This document shows, piece after piece, positions 53,879 through 63,195 of a stretch of 64,000 bases of DNA. Source of the DNA: an uncultured Campylobacter sp. (GTDB lineage: Bacteria; Campylobacterota; Campylobacteria; Campylobacterales; Campylobacteraceae); contig NZ_CALHGM010000003.1 of the NCBI RefSeq assembly GCF_938030145.1, forward strand, positions 35,686 to 99,685, in the 5' to 3' direction. Within the stretch, counting starts at the first letter, position 1. Each line of letters starts with the position of its first letter. The notes below the pieces were generated by a model. That model was given only the letters and a program-made list of their open reading frames with translations. It ran no database searches and was not told the DNA's origin. A program made the translations under genes and the position numbers.

Positions 53879-54957
53879 CGCATCATCTCTTTTACGTAGT
53901 CGTTTAAATTTTGCTCGGTATCGATTGTGCCGTTTTCGTAGAAATTTTTATACCATTTTACAGTTTTTTCAAATGCCGTTTCGCTATCCCAAACGGGCTT
54001 CCAGCCAAGCAGCGCATGTGCTTTAGAGCAATCAAGCTTCAATAAATTTGCCTCATGAGGCTGGTTTATGTCGGAATTGATTTGAAATTCTATCTTATCC
54101 CAATATCGCTTGGCGCTTTTTAGTACATCAAGCACCCTAATCGCGCCATCATCGCTAGGACCGAAATTCCACGCACCGCCGAATTCCTTTCGTCCTTCAA
54201 GCAACTTTTGCCCCACGAGCAAATATCCGCCAAGCGGCTCAAGCACGTGCTGCCAAGGGCGTGTCGCATGCGGATTGCGGATCGTTACCGCTTCATTTTT
54301 AGCTGCTGCGCGCATAACATCGCAAATCAATCTGTCTTGCGCCCAGTCTCCACCGCCTATGACATTACCTGCGCGACACGTAGCAAGCAGCGTTTGATGC
54401 TTTGTGCCGTAATCTTTTTCATTAAAAAAGGAGTTTCGATATGAACTAGCCAGAAGATCCGCGCAGCCCTTCGACGAGCTATATGGATCATATCCGCCCA
54501 TAGAGTCACTCTCGCGATATCCCCAAACCCACTCTTTATTTTCGTAAGCCTTGTCACTTGTGATATTTACGATCGCGCGAACGCCTGCTTTTCTGCAAGC
54601 TTCAAGGACTTTTAATGTGCCGATGACATTGGTTTCGTAGGTTGTGATAGGGTCGGCATAAGATGGGCGTACGAGCGCCTGAGCGGCAAAGTGAAATACA
54701 ATGTTTGGTTTATAAGCTGCAAAGACTTCGTTTAATTTAGCAAGATCTCGTATGTCGGCGATCACCTGGACGATATTTAAATTTAAAAGTCCTATATGAT
54801 TTGGCTCTGTAGGCGCCGGAAGCGAATACCCTATCACTTTCGCGCCCAAGCGCTGCAGCCATAGACTAAGCCATGAGCCCTTAAAACCGGTATGCCCGGT
54901 AAGCAAAACTGTTTTGCCCTTATAAATTCCGGAGTATAGATCCTGCATATCTTGCAT
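53875..54957 (-). CDS. rfbG: CDP-glucose 4,6-dehydratase
   Basis: 360 residues from ATG 54957. Rossmann motif VLLTGHTGFKGSWLSLWL and the catalytic Y-x-x-x-K in YDPYSSSKGCADLL, plus ATRPWQHVLEPLGGYL, typical of RfbG. Converts CDP-glucose to CDP-4-keto-6-deoxyglucose, the substrate of RfbH. An earlier GTG at 54975 would overlap rfbF by 16 nt. It overlaps the ThDP gene by 4 nt. Confidence 0.95.
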   Translation of the reverse strand: MQDMQDLYSGIYKGKTVLLTGHTGFKGSWLSLWLQRLGAKVIGYSLPAPTEPNHIGLLNLNIVQVIADIRDLAKLNEVFAAYKPNIVFHFAAQALVRPSYADPITTYETNVIGTLKVLEACRKAGVRAIVNITSDKAYENKEWVWGYRESDSMGGYDPYSSSKGCADLLASSYRNSFFNEKDYGTKHQTLLATCRAGNVIGGGDWAQDRLICDVMRAAAKNEAVTIRNPHATRPWQHVLEPLGGYLLVGQKLLEGRKEFGGAWNFGPSDDGAIRVLDVLKSAKRYWDKIEFQINSDINQPHEANLLKLDCSKAHALLGWKPVWDSETAFEKTVKWYKNFYENGTIDTEQNLNDYVKEMMR

Positions 54958-54959
54958 TG

Positions 54960-55733
54960 CTACCACTTTTTCCACGGAGCGTTGCCGCTATCCCATAGCT
55001 TTTCCAGCACTTGCTTATCGCGCAAAGCGTCCATCGGCTTCCAAAAGCCACAGTGTTTGAAGGCGCAAAGCTCGCCGTCTTTAGCTAAATTTGAAAGTGG
55101 GGCTTGCTCAAATACAGTCGCATCACCATCAGTAATATAATCAAAAACTTTAGGCTCACATACAAAAAAACCGGCATTTATCCAATTTCCGTCACCTTTA
55201 GGTTTTTCAAAAAAAGATGTAATTAAGCTTGAATTATTAATATCTAAAGCACCGAATCTACCTTCCGGTTGGACCGCCGTCATGGTAGCAGCCTTACCAT
55301 GCGATTTATGAAATTTTACTAATTCATCTATGTTTACATCACTAACGCCGTCACCGTAAGTAAGCATAAAACTCTCACCCCCAACATATTCCTGTGCGCG
55401 CTTTATTCTACCGCCCGTCATAGTATCTAGCCCGGTGTCAATCAAAGTAACTTTCCAATCTTCGCTTAAAGTTTTATGAATCTTCATATTGTTATTTTTG
55501 ATATCGATCGTCACATCGCTTCTATGCAAAAAGTAGTTTGCAAAATACTCTTTTATATAATAGCCTTTATACCCAAGAAGCACAACAAATTCATTAAAGC
55601 CGTAATGGCTATAAATTTTCATAATATGCCATAATATCGGTCTACCACCAATCTCAACCATTGGCTTAGGTCTGATGCTGGTTTCTTCGGCAAGCCTAGT
55701 GCCAAAGCCGCCAGCTAAAATTAAAACCTTCAT
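54960..55733 (-). CDS. rfbF: Glucose-1-phosphate cytidylyltransferase
   Basis: 257 residues from ATG 55733 with SD AAAGGAAAAG (a longer frame to 55808 lacks an SD). Nucleotidyltransferase signature LAGGFGTRLAEETSIRPKPM, the metal Asp in MLTYGDGVSDV, and the C-terminal WKPMDALRDKQVLEKLW. It makes CDP-glucose and is the first gene of the glycan operon. A spacer of 234 nt separates it from infC. Confidence 0.95.
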   Translation of the reverse strand: MKVLILAGGFGTRLAEETSIRPKPMVEIGGRPILWHIMKIYSHYGFNEFVVLLGYKGYYIKEYFANYFLHRSDVTIDIKNNNMKIHKTLSEDWKVTLIDTGLDTMTGGRIKRAQEYVGGESFMLTYGDGVSDVNIDELVKFHKSHGKAATMTAVQPEGRFGALDINNSSLITSFFEKPKGDGNWINAGFFVCEPKVFDYITDGDATVFEQAPLSNLAKDGELCAFKHCGFWKPMDALRDKQVLEKLWDSGNAPWKKW

Positions 55734-55967
55734 ATATTCTTTTCCTTTGTTTACTTCCTTTATGGCAAGTCGTCGTAGAGAAAATTTATTTGTTTTTGAT
55801 TTTATCAAAATAAAACTTAGATAAGAATAATGATTAGATAAATTTTAAACTCCCTCACCTTTTATTTCTAATGTAATATTCCTTAACCAGGAGCAAACTT
55901 AAAATAGTGGAATTTTAAAATTTCACCATTTTATTGCTGCGATTTTTATAGCATAGCTAAATTTACG

Positions 55968-56489
55968 CTATGCCTTTTTCGGCGTGATCAGCATATTTAC
56001 GTAGCGACCTTCCAGCGCAGGCGCCTTATCGCGATCGGCAACTTCTGCAAAAAATTCGTCCCAAATTTTATTGAGCAAATTTACACCGATTTCCGGGCTC
56101 GACATCTCGCGCCCTTTTAAAAATACGCGAAGTTTGACGTGTTTGCCGCTACTAAGGAATTCTTTCGCGTGTTTTACTTTGTAATTAATATCGTTTTGAG
56201 CGATTTTGGCGGACAGCTTGATCTCTTTGACCTCGATGATTTTTTGCTTTTTTTTCGCCTCTTTGAGCTTTTTTTCCTGCTGATAGCGAAATTTGCTGTA
56301 GTTCATGACCTTGCAAACGGGCGGCTTTGCATCGGGCGCTATCAAAACCAGATCCACACCCTCTCGCTCGGCGATCTGCAGCGCCTGCGCCTTTGAAATT
56401 ATGCCGTAAACCTCGCCGTTGTCGCCTATGCACCTGACTTCGCTAGCCGGAATGTCCTCGTTTAGAAAAACCTCTTTGCCTCTGCTCAA
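55968..56489 (-). CDS. infC: Translation initiation factor IF-3
   Basis: 173 residues. N-terminal domain (FLNEDIPASEVRCIGDNGE), linker of Lys/Gln (YQQEKKLKEAKKKQK), C-terminal domain with VKLRVFLKGREMSSPEIG. The start is TTG, inside the TTGA overlap with the thrS stop, with SD GAGGTG; rare initiation codons at infC allow IF-3 to control itself. A GCATAGC/GCTATGC hairpin overlaps its stop codon. rpmI and rplT are not next to it. Confidence 0.96.
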   Translation of the reverse strand: MSRGKEVFLNEDIPASEVRCIGDNGEVYGIISKAQALQIAEREGVDLVLIAPDAKPPVCKVMNYSKFRYQQEKKLKEAKKKQKIIEVKEIKLSAKIAQNDINYKVKHAKEFLSSGKHVKLRVFLKGREMSSPEIGVNLLNKIWDEFFAEVADRDKAPALEGRYVNMLITPKKA

Positions 56490-58309
56490 AAATTCACCTC
56501 GTTTAATTTAGCTTTTACGAAATTTAAAAACTCATCCAGCCCTAAATTTCGCTGTTCGCGCGCCCTGCGATCGCGCAGAGCCACGCTACGAGCCGAAACT
56601 TCATTATCGCCTAGGACGATGATGAGCGGCACCTTCTGCTTTTCAGCCGTTCTAATTCGTTTATTTAACGTCTCGTTTCTATCTAAAATTTCGCCGTCTA
56701 TGTCCGCTTCGCGCAGCAAATTTAAAATTTCTTTCGCGTAGTCTGCGTGCGCCTCGCCGATCGGCACGATCGATACCTGCGTAGGACAGATCCAAAACGG
56801 AAGCTCGCCCGCGGTGTGCTCGAGCAAAATCCCCACGAAGCGCTCGAAGCTTCCCAAAATCGCGCGATGCAGCATCACGGGCTGCTTTTTTTCATTATTT
56901 TCGTCGATATAGCCAAGCTCGAAGCGCGCAGGCAGGTTAAAATCGACCTGCACCGTGCCGCACTGCCATTTTCGACCGAGCGCGTCGGTGATTTTGATGT
57001 CGATCTTAGGCCCATAAAATGCGCCGCCGCCCTCATCTAGGCCGTATTTTAAGCCCTTTTCGTCAAGCGCGTCTTTTAAGGCCTTCGTCGCGATCTCCCA
57101 AACCTCATCGTCGCCGACCGCCTTTTGCGGTTTGGTCGAAATTTCAAGCTCGTATTCAAAGCCGAAAGCCTTCATCAAGAGCCCCACGAAATCTAAAATT
57201 TCATAGACGTTTTCTTTGATCTGGCTCGGCATCACAAACAGATGCGCGTCGTCCTGCGTAAACTCGCGCACGCGGAAAAGCCCGTGCAAAACGCCGCTTT
57301 TTTCGTGGCGGTGCACGACGCCGTACTCGCAAAATTTAAGCGGCAGATCGCGATATGAGCGGATTTCGCTTTGATAAACCTTGATATGACCGACGCAGTT
57401 CATCGGCTTGATGCCGTATTCTTGCTCCTCGATCGTCGTAAAATACATATTTTCTTTGTAGTTGCTGTAGTGACCGCTGATCTTCCACGCGTCGGATTTT
57501 AAAATTTCAGGGCCGCGCACCGGCTCGTAGCCGCGCTTGCGAAGCTGCCTATAAAGGCGTTCCTCGAGCTTTATGCGCATCCTCGTACCCGCAGGAAGCC
57601 AGATCGGAAGTCCCGCGCCGATCTGCTCGTCGAAGGTGAAAAATTTCATCTCGGCTCCGAGCTTTCGGTGATCGCGCTTCTTGGCTTCTTCTAGCATCGT
57701 AAGATGTTTTTTAAGGCTATCTTTGTCGGCAAATACGACGCCGTAGATGCGAGTTAGCATCTCGCGCTTCTCGTCGCCGCCAAGATACGCTCCCGCGATG
57801 CGCGTAAGGGCGAAATTTTTCAAAAATTTCGTATTTTGCACGTGCGGACCGCGGCAGATGTCCTCAAACTCGCCCTGCGCGTATAGGCTTACGGGGCCTT
57901 CGGGGATGCGCTTTAAAACCTCCTGTTTAAGATCGTCGTTTGCATATTTTTTGGCGACCGCCTCTTTAGTGGAGGCTATCTTTTTAATCTCTAAATTTGC
58001 CTCGGCAAGCGCGCGCATCTTTTTTTCAATCGCCCCCAAATCCTCTTCGCCGAGCTTCTCGCCGTTATCTTTGCTAACGCGGATGTCGTAGTAAAACCCA
58101 TCCTCGATCGCGGGTCCCACGAAAAATTTAGCGCTCGGGTATAGCTCGCGCACCGCCTGCGCCAAAAGGTGCGCACAGGAGTGGCGCAGAATTTTAAGCG
58201 CGTCCTCGGAGTTATCGAAATATATCGGCTGCGCCTCGTTAGCGCGCTCGCCGATACTTTGAGTATCGTAAATTTCACCGTTAAGTTTATATGCGATAAT
58301 ATCGCTCAT
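56486..58309 (-). CDS. thrS: Threonyl-tRNA synthetase
   Basis: 607 residues. The editing domain begins early with RHSCAHLLAQ (about residue 42), so the N-terminal TGS domain of E. coli ThrRS is absent, as in other epsilonproteobacteria. The class II core holds zinc ligands Cys in KPMNCVGHI, His in TQDDAHLF and His in MLHRAILGSFERF. The C-terminal anticodon-binding domain ends around NLGLDEFLNF. Co-transcribed with infC (4-nt overlap). Confidence 0.97.
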   Translation of the reverse strand: MSDIIAYKLNGEIYDTQSIGERANEAQPIYFDNSEDALKILRHSCAHLLAQAVRELYPSAKFFVGPAIEDGFYYDIRVSKDNGEKLGEEDLGAIEKKMRALAEANLEIKKIASTKEAVAKKYANDDLKQEVLKRIPEGPVSLYAQGEFEDICRGPHVQNTKFLKNFALTRIAGAYLGGDEKREMLTRIYGVVFADKDSLKKHLTMLEEAKKRDHRKLGAEMKFFTFDEQIGAGLPIWLPAGTRMRIKLEERLYRQLRKRGYEPVRGPEILKSDAWKISGHYSNYKENMYFTTIEEQEYGIKPMNCVGHIKVYQSEIRSYRDLPLKFCEYGVVHRHEKSGVLHGLFRVREFTQDDAHLFVMPSQIKENVYEILDFVGLLMKAFGFEYELEISTKPQKAVGDDEVWEIATKALKDALDEKGLKYGLDEGGGAFYGPKIDIKITDALGRKWQCGTVQVDFNLPARFELGYIDENNEKKQPVMLHRAILGSFERFVGILLEHTAGELPFWICPTQVSIVPIGEAHADYAKEILNLLREADIDGEILDRNETLNKRIRTAEKQKVPLIIVLGDNEVSARSVALRDRRAREQRNLGLDEFLNFVKAKLNEVNF

Positions 58310-58411
58310 TGGCTTGTTTCCTTTTTTACCGAATTGTCTTTCTTACACTGAAAGAACGAGAGTTAATTTTAGCTAATCAATCCTTAACGATAAATTTAAA
58401 AAATATTAAAA

Positions 58412-59611
58412 TTAAAATTTTTGATTCTTTTCTCGCAATAAAAAATACACAGCGTTCGCACAAAGAGCACAAATCGCCATCACACTTGCGAGCAAAAACG
58501 GCTTATTCGCTCCCACTGCACCCACGATAAACGAAATAGCCCCGGCAATAGCAAATTGCGCAGTCCCCAGTACCGCCGAAGCTGCGCCAGAGTTGCCGTC
58601 CTTATACAGCGCCATCGCAAGCGTCGTGGCGTTAGGCGCAACAAAGCCGAGCGATGAAAGCAATACGAAAAGCGAAGCCTCAAAGCAGATGAAGGGAAGG
58701 CCAAGCATAGCGCATGCGAGCAAAATCAAGCTCATCACGAGCATCGCTATTAGACCGAAATTTAATAAAGCGGCGGGTTCGCGATTTTGCACGAGTTTGG
58801 CATTTAGTGCCGAAACGATGGTCATTCCAAGAGCATTGATGCCAAATATTACGCCGAAGGCATGCTCGCCCAGCCCATAATAGCCCAAAAATATGAAGCT
58901 AGAGCCCGTGATATAAGCAAAAAGCGCGCTCATCGCAACCGCAAATCCTAGCGTATAGCGCATAAATTCTTTATTTCGCAAAATTATGCCGTATTCGCCA
59001 AGCACGCCTTTTACGCTAAGTGTAGCAGTCCCATCTATCTGAGCGCTCTCGTCGAGTCCGAAAAATATAAATGCAAAAAGCAAAATTCCAAGCGCAAACA
59101 AAATCGCAAAAATCGCTTGCCACGAGAAAAAATCTAGCACAAATCCACCTAGAGTTGGTGCTAGCATCGGCGCTAGCGAGCCTACGACCATCATCAGCGC
59201 AAACATCGCCGCAGCCTCGTGCAGTTCGAATTTATCATTAATTACGGCTCGCGCAAGTACCACTCCAGCGCACCCACCCAAAGCTTGCAAAAATCTAAAA
59301 AATATAAACGCGTAAACGCTATCAAAGCTCACACAAGCAAGCGACGCACATATGAAAAGCAAAATGCCCGCGTATAACAGCTTTTTACGACCGAATTTAT
59401 CGCTTAGCGGTCCATAAACGAGCTGTCCTAGCGCAAAAGCGATGAAAAAACTCGCAACCGATAGCTGAGTGTAAAACTCGCTCGTAGCAAAGCTTGCCTT
59501 TACCTTTTCCAGCGCGGGCAGATACATATCGGTAGACAAGGGCGCCAGAGCCGACATATAGGCGAGTATAATCACCAGCTTAAATTTGGCGAATTTACTT
59601 TGTTTGACCAT
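58412..59611 (-). CDS. MFS multidrug transporter, Bcr/CflA type
   Basis: 399 residues from ATG 59611 (SD GAGG), 12 spans. Start VIILAYMSALAPLSTDMYLPAL and LVYGPLSDKFGRKK are characteristic of Bcr/CflA drug-H+ antiporters, and FFRFLQALGGCAGVVLARAVI is the usual third motif. Proton-driven export of toxic compounds or small metabolites. It overlaps the end of the kinase gene by 17 nt, which implies co-transcription. Confidence 0.88.
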   Translation of the reverse strand: MVKQSKFAKFKLVIILAYMSALAPLSTDMYLPALEKVKASFATSEFYTQLSVASFFIAFALGQLVYGPLSDKFGRKKLLYAGILLFICASLACVSFDSVYAFIFFRFLQALGGCAGVVLARAVINDKFELHEAAAMFALMMVVGSLAPMLAPTLGGFVLDFFSWQAIFAILFALGILLFAFIFFGLDESAQIDGTATLSVKGVLGEYGIILRNKEFMRYTLGFAVAMSALFAYITGSSFIFLGYYGLGEHAFGVIFGINALGMTIVSALNAKLVQNREPAALLNFGLIAMLVMSLILLACAMLGLPFICFEASLFVLLSSLGFVAPNATTLAMALYKDGNSGAASAVLGTAQFAIAGAISFIVGAVGANKPFLLASVMAICALCANAVYFLLREKNQKF

Positions 59612-60332
59612 CGTTTTCCTCAATTATTTTTAGGCAGAGCTCAAATGTGCGCACGAGCGCGTTTAGATCTTTAAATTTTTGCGGCAAGAGCCTAGCGATA
59701 AAATATATCGGACGCAGCGCAAGTACCGTAGCCCACGCACTTTGCACTACATCCTGCCCGCCGCTTGAGGCGTAGGCGTGGATGCCTGAGCGCACCAAGC
59801 CTTCGCTCAGACCTTCGCGACAAAGATCATAGACAAACAGCAAAAAATCTCGCATTTTGGCTTTTTGCAGATCACCGCGCTCGCCGCAATTTTCAAAATC
59901 TATAAATTTCATCTCGCCATTTTTTACTAAGACATCGCGCAGCGCGGGTCTGCCGTGTATGAAGCCGCGCGAATGTAGCTGCGCTAACGCCACAGCGTAG
60001 CCCTCAATGAGCGCCACGCAAGATGCCTCATCCGAGCTTTTTAGCACCTCGTCCACTGGCGTGCCGCCGTCTTTGAGTACGAAAAAGTTCTCGTCTCGCA
60101 GCACCAGCTGCGGCACAGGCGCGCCAGCTGCGTACAAGCTCTCGCATTTTAGCGCTTCGTAATCGAAAGCGGCTTTCGGATTTGCTTTAAATATTTTCGT
60201 AAGCAATCCACCGCGGATGCGCAGTTCCGGCTGCTTTAGCCAGTATTTCTCACCCTCGAAACTAAAGCTCGTGACGCGCTCGCCAGGATGATTTTTTAGA
60301 ATTTCATTTACATATTCTTTAAAATTTTGCAT
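59595..60332 (-). CDS. LPS core/RIO-type kinase (WaaP-like)
   Basis: 245 residues with the kinase fold of Kdo/heptose kinases: catalytic loop FIHGRPALRDVLVKNGEMKFIDFEN (H-G-x-D/N-like and D-F-E parts visible), preceded by an ATP-lobe with lysine in KYWLKQPELRIRGG. Likely phosphorylates an LPS inner-core sugar from the cytoplasm. The His-Gly-Arg replaces the more usual HxD, so the catalytic base is the Asp of RDVLVKN. Overlaps the MFS gene. Confidence 0.7.
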   Translation of the reverse strand: MQNFKEYVNEILKNHPGERVTSFSFEGEKYWLKQPELRIRGGLLTKIFKANPKAAFDYEALKCESLYAAGAPVPQLVLRDENFFVLKDGGTPVDEVLKSSDEASCVALIEGYAVALAQLHSRGFIHGRPALRDVLVKNGEMKFIDFENCGERGDLQKAKMRDFLLFVYDLCREGLSEGLVRSGIHAYASSGGQDVVQSAWATVLALRPIYFIARLLPQKFKDLNALVRTFELCLKIIEENDGQTK

Positions 60333-60567
60333 TCAATAAATTTAGCGAATTTTTTTTAGAAAGAGCTAAATTTGCGAGTTTTATTTCATTAAGTTCCATA
60401 TGTCCGCATAAAATTTATTACGTAAATTCGGCGGGGATAAATTTTAAAATTATCAGGTAGAATTTATTGCAGTCTTGGAATTTTGTAGCGCAGGAAGCAG
60501 CAAAAGCGCATAATTTCAGAATTTTACAAAAACTAAGATTTGCGTCAAAAAATTTTTAAGCTAGAAG

Positions 60568-60642
60568 TGGCGACCCCTACGAGATTCGAACTCGTTTTAC
60601 CGCCGTGAAAGGGCGATGTCCTAACCGTTAGACGAAGGGGCC
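60568..60642 (-). tRNA. tRNA-Glu (anticodon TTC)
   Basis: 75-nt cloverleaf including encoded CCA. Acceptor arm GGCCCCT with AGGGGTC (one G-U pair), D-arm GTCTAACGGTTAGGAC, anticodon loop CTTTCAC giving TTC, T-arm ACGAGTTCGAATCTCGT. It decodes GAA/GAG. Confidence 0.97.
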
Positions 60643-60719
60643 ACTTAATCTGGTATTAAGATTAAAGGCGGTATTCTACTCAAGACGCACTTAAACCCAA
60701 CTTAAATTAAGGATTATTT

Positions 60720-61214
60720 ATGAAATGCTCTTTTCTGGCGCCGCTTGCACTTTCGCTTCTGCTCGCAGGCTGCGCTACCACCGCGCTCAAGCCCGCTTCT
60801 ACGCAAGCTGTAAATTTCACCGTCATTTCGCCGCTTACTCGCACCAGCGACGCGGGCTTTATGCGTAAATTTAAAAACCAAACCGAGGTTCAAATTTATG
60901 CAAGCGGCATCAGCGTGCTGAGCCTGGTTTTAAAAGGCGATAAAATTTGCATGAACGGCGCGTGCGACGACGAGCTCGTTTTCAATAAAAAATTCTTCGG
61001 CGCCGAGCACTACCGCGGACTTCTGGGCGAAATCCTAGACGGCAAACCGATTTTCGGCGGCAGCGACGCGGGCGAGCGCCGTTGCCTAGTGCAAAACCTA
61101 CAAAATGGCTCTATCGATTATAAGGTTTGCCGCGACAAGGGCGGCGGCGGAAGATCCATAAGCTTCGCCGACGCAAAACGCGGCGTGAAGATCAAAATCC
61201 GCGAACTGCAGTAA
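60720..61214 (+). CDS. Putative lipoprotein, unknown function
   Basis: 164 residues with a signal peptide and lipobox LLAGC around residue 18, followed by a Thr/Ala-rich start. The mature protein has Gly and Lys, two Cys (CMNGACDDELV) and a second pair (RRCLVQ, KVCRDKGGGG). Single gene following a divergent tRNA; no family recognised. It resembles small envelope lipoproteins conserved within Campylobacter, but that is an impression only. Confidence 0.65.
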   Translation: MKCSFLAPLALSLLLAGCATTALKPASTQAVNFTVISPLTRTSDAGFMRKFKNQTEVQIYASGISVLSLVLKGDKICMNGACDDELVFNKKFFGAEHYRGLLGEILDGKPIFGGSDAGERRCLVQNLQNGSIDYKVCRDKGGGGRSISFADAKRGVKIKIRELQ

Positions 61215-61340
61215 ATTTTGCGCGGCGGGCGCTTGTAGCGCGCGAAATACTACTCCGCAGGGCAGCGCGAATAAATTGCAAACGAACAAAATTTCGCGCA
61301 GCGGGCGTTTGTAACCGCGCGGGAATAATGCGCTCTAGCA
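61213..61340. repeat. Imperfect 75-nt direct repeat
   Basis: AAATTTTGCGCGGCGGGCGC (from 61213) recurs as AAAATTTCGCGCAGCGGGCG at 61288, with similar continuations (TTGTAGCGCGCG and TTTGTAACCGCGCG). Two diverged copies in the 360-nt spacer between the lipoprotein gene and nfo; no gene is seen there. Confidence 0.5.
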
Positions 61341-61574
61341 GCCGCCCAAAACACGGCGCGAGCGGTCAAAATTCCATTACTCGGCGAGTAGCCGCCTAAG
61401 CTTTGCAAACGGCGCGGTTTTATTGGCGCTCTGCGCCGGCTTTTTGCGACGAAATTTACTAAGCAGCGCGTATGTGCGAAAGAAAAAGCGTGCATTTAAA
61501 TTTAAAAAATCCGCGCGCAGCTAGGGTTGATGAAATTTGCCGCGTGCGGCGCAAAATAAAATTTAGGAGGTAAA
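61215..61574. other. GC-rich spacer before nfo
   Basis: 360 nt without a gene. Besides the 75-nt repeat it holds GC-rich dyads. SD AGGAGG precedes nfo at the right edge. Confidence 0.4.
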
Positions 61575-62429
61575 ATGAAGCGGATCGGAGCGCACGTGAG
61601 TGCTAGCGGCGGGGTTTCCAACGCGCCGTTAAACGCCGCAAAGATCGGGGCGGACGCGTTTGCGATGTTCGTCAAAAATCAGCGCAGATGGGACGCGCCG
61701 CCGCTTAGCGCGGAGGAGATCGCCGCATTTAAAGACGCGCTGAAACAAAGCGGCATCAGCGCGGAGCATGTTTTGGTGCACGACAGCTACCTCATAAATT
61801 TGGGCCATCCGCGCGAGGCAGAGCGCGAGAAGTCCCTAAACGCCTTCGTGGACGAGATCCGCCGCTGCGAGGCGCTCGGGCTTAGGCTTTTGAACTTTCA
61901 TCCGGGCTCGCATCTAAATGAAATTTCAGCTCAAGAGTGTCTGGATAATATCGCAGGGTCGCTAAATTTCGCCATCGCAAACACTGCAGGCGTCAAGCTC
62001 GTGCTAGAAAATACCGCCGGGCAGGGCTCCAATCTCGGCTATGATTTCGCTCAGCTCGCCTACGTGATCGATAAAATTTCAAACAAAGATCGCATCGGCG
62101 TCTGTATCGACACATGTCACGCGTTCGCCGCAGGATACGACCTGCGAAGCCGGCAGGCCTATGAGCGCACGATGAGCGAGTTTGACCGCGCGATCGGCTA
62201 TAAATTTTTAAGCGGCATGCACCTAAACGACACGAAAAACGAGCTTGGCGTGCGCAAAGATCGGCACGAGAGCCTCGGGCACGGATTTTTGGGGCTCGCG
62301 GCGTTTGAAAACATCATGAACGACCCGAACATTGACGAGATCCCGCTGATTTTGGAAACCATCGACGATAGCCTCTGGGCGGAGGAGATCGCGCTTTTGC
62401 GCAGTATGCAAGGGCGCCGCAAAGCCTAA
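61575..62429 (+). CDS. nfo: Endonuclease IV
   Basis: 284 residues, AP endonuclease of base-excision repair with three zinc ions. Start MKRIGAHVSASGG, then FHPGSHL, LENTAGQG, CIDTCHAFAAGYDL, HLNDTKNELGVRKDRHE and LETIDDSLW: all expected metal-ligand motifs are present. SD AGGAGG and an ATG at 61575. A stand-alone gene. Confidence 0.97.
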   Translation: MKRIGAHVSASGGVSNAPLNAAKIGADAFAMFVKNQRRWDAPPLSAEEIAAFKDALKQSGISAEHVLVHDSYLINLGHPREAEREKSLNAFVDEIRRCEALGLRLLNFHPGSHLNEISAQECLDNIAGSLNFAIANTAGVKLVLENTAGQGSNLGYDFAQLAYVIDKISNKDRIGVCIDTCHAFAAGYDLRSRQAYERTMSEFDRAIGYKFLSGMHLNDTKNELGVRKDRHESLGHGFLGLAAFENIMNDPNIDEIPLILETIDDSLWAEEIALLRSMQGRRKA

Positions 62430-63195
62430 TCGGACGCCTTTTGCGCCACGTAGAATTTATCTCATTTCACTTCAAAGTGGCGTGGAGCGACAAGAGCCTT
62501 ATGCCGTGCAAATTTAACATCGTAGGATTTATCACTTAAATTTTAACAAGCAAAATAATGAGGATCGCGCGTTAAGAATGCCGCGTCAAAAAAGGCGCGA
62601 AATTCTGCGACAAAAACACATCGTCATAGCAAAAGAGCAAAATTTTTATAGAAAAACGCAGCGTCGCGGCAGAAATGAAAAATTTTACGCTGCGTAATTA
62701 AAATTTTCAAGCAAGATTTTTAAAACGATGCGGCGGCAAATTTTAAAATTCTATCGCTACGATATTTCAAGGCTCAGCGCCAGATTCGAAGCTCTAGGAA
62801 TTAAAATTCTAAATTCCACATCAAAAAATTGGCGCGAAGCTTTATATTTGTGACTGCGTAAATTCCAACATCACAATTCTACTTTCACTTGATCCTTGCA
62901 AAGGCGAAGCGTATAAGGTCTCCATAATCCTAACTTAAAATTTTGCTACGTACCAATCTATGCTTTTGGCACGCATTTGCTTATGACAAATCTGCCTCTT
63001 TATTTTAGCGCTTTGCTTGCGCTAAAATCTATGCAGGATAGTATAAATTTAGCTAAATTCTGCCGCATATCACCCGACTATTTAAAATTTTATCGTCGCT
63101 TTAAATTTACTTGCGTTTTAAATTTAGACGCGTTTATATACAGCCGAATTTTGAGCCGCAGCCGATACATATTGTACCGACCGCAACTCGGCGCG
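62430..63195. other. 766-nt gene-free region
   Basis: Spacer between nfo and the Sel1-repeat gene, with scattered AAATTT and AAAATTTT cores, such as the closely spaced ones at 62640-62760. No gene, RNA or clear terminator seen. Confidence 0.45.
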
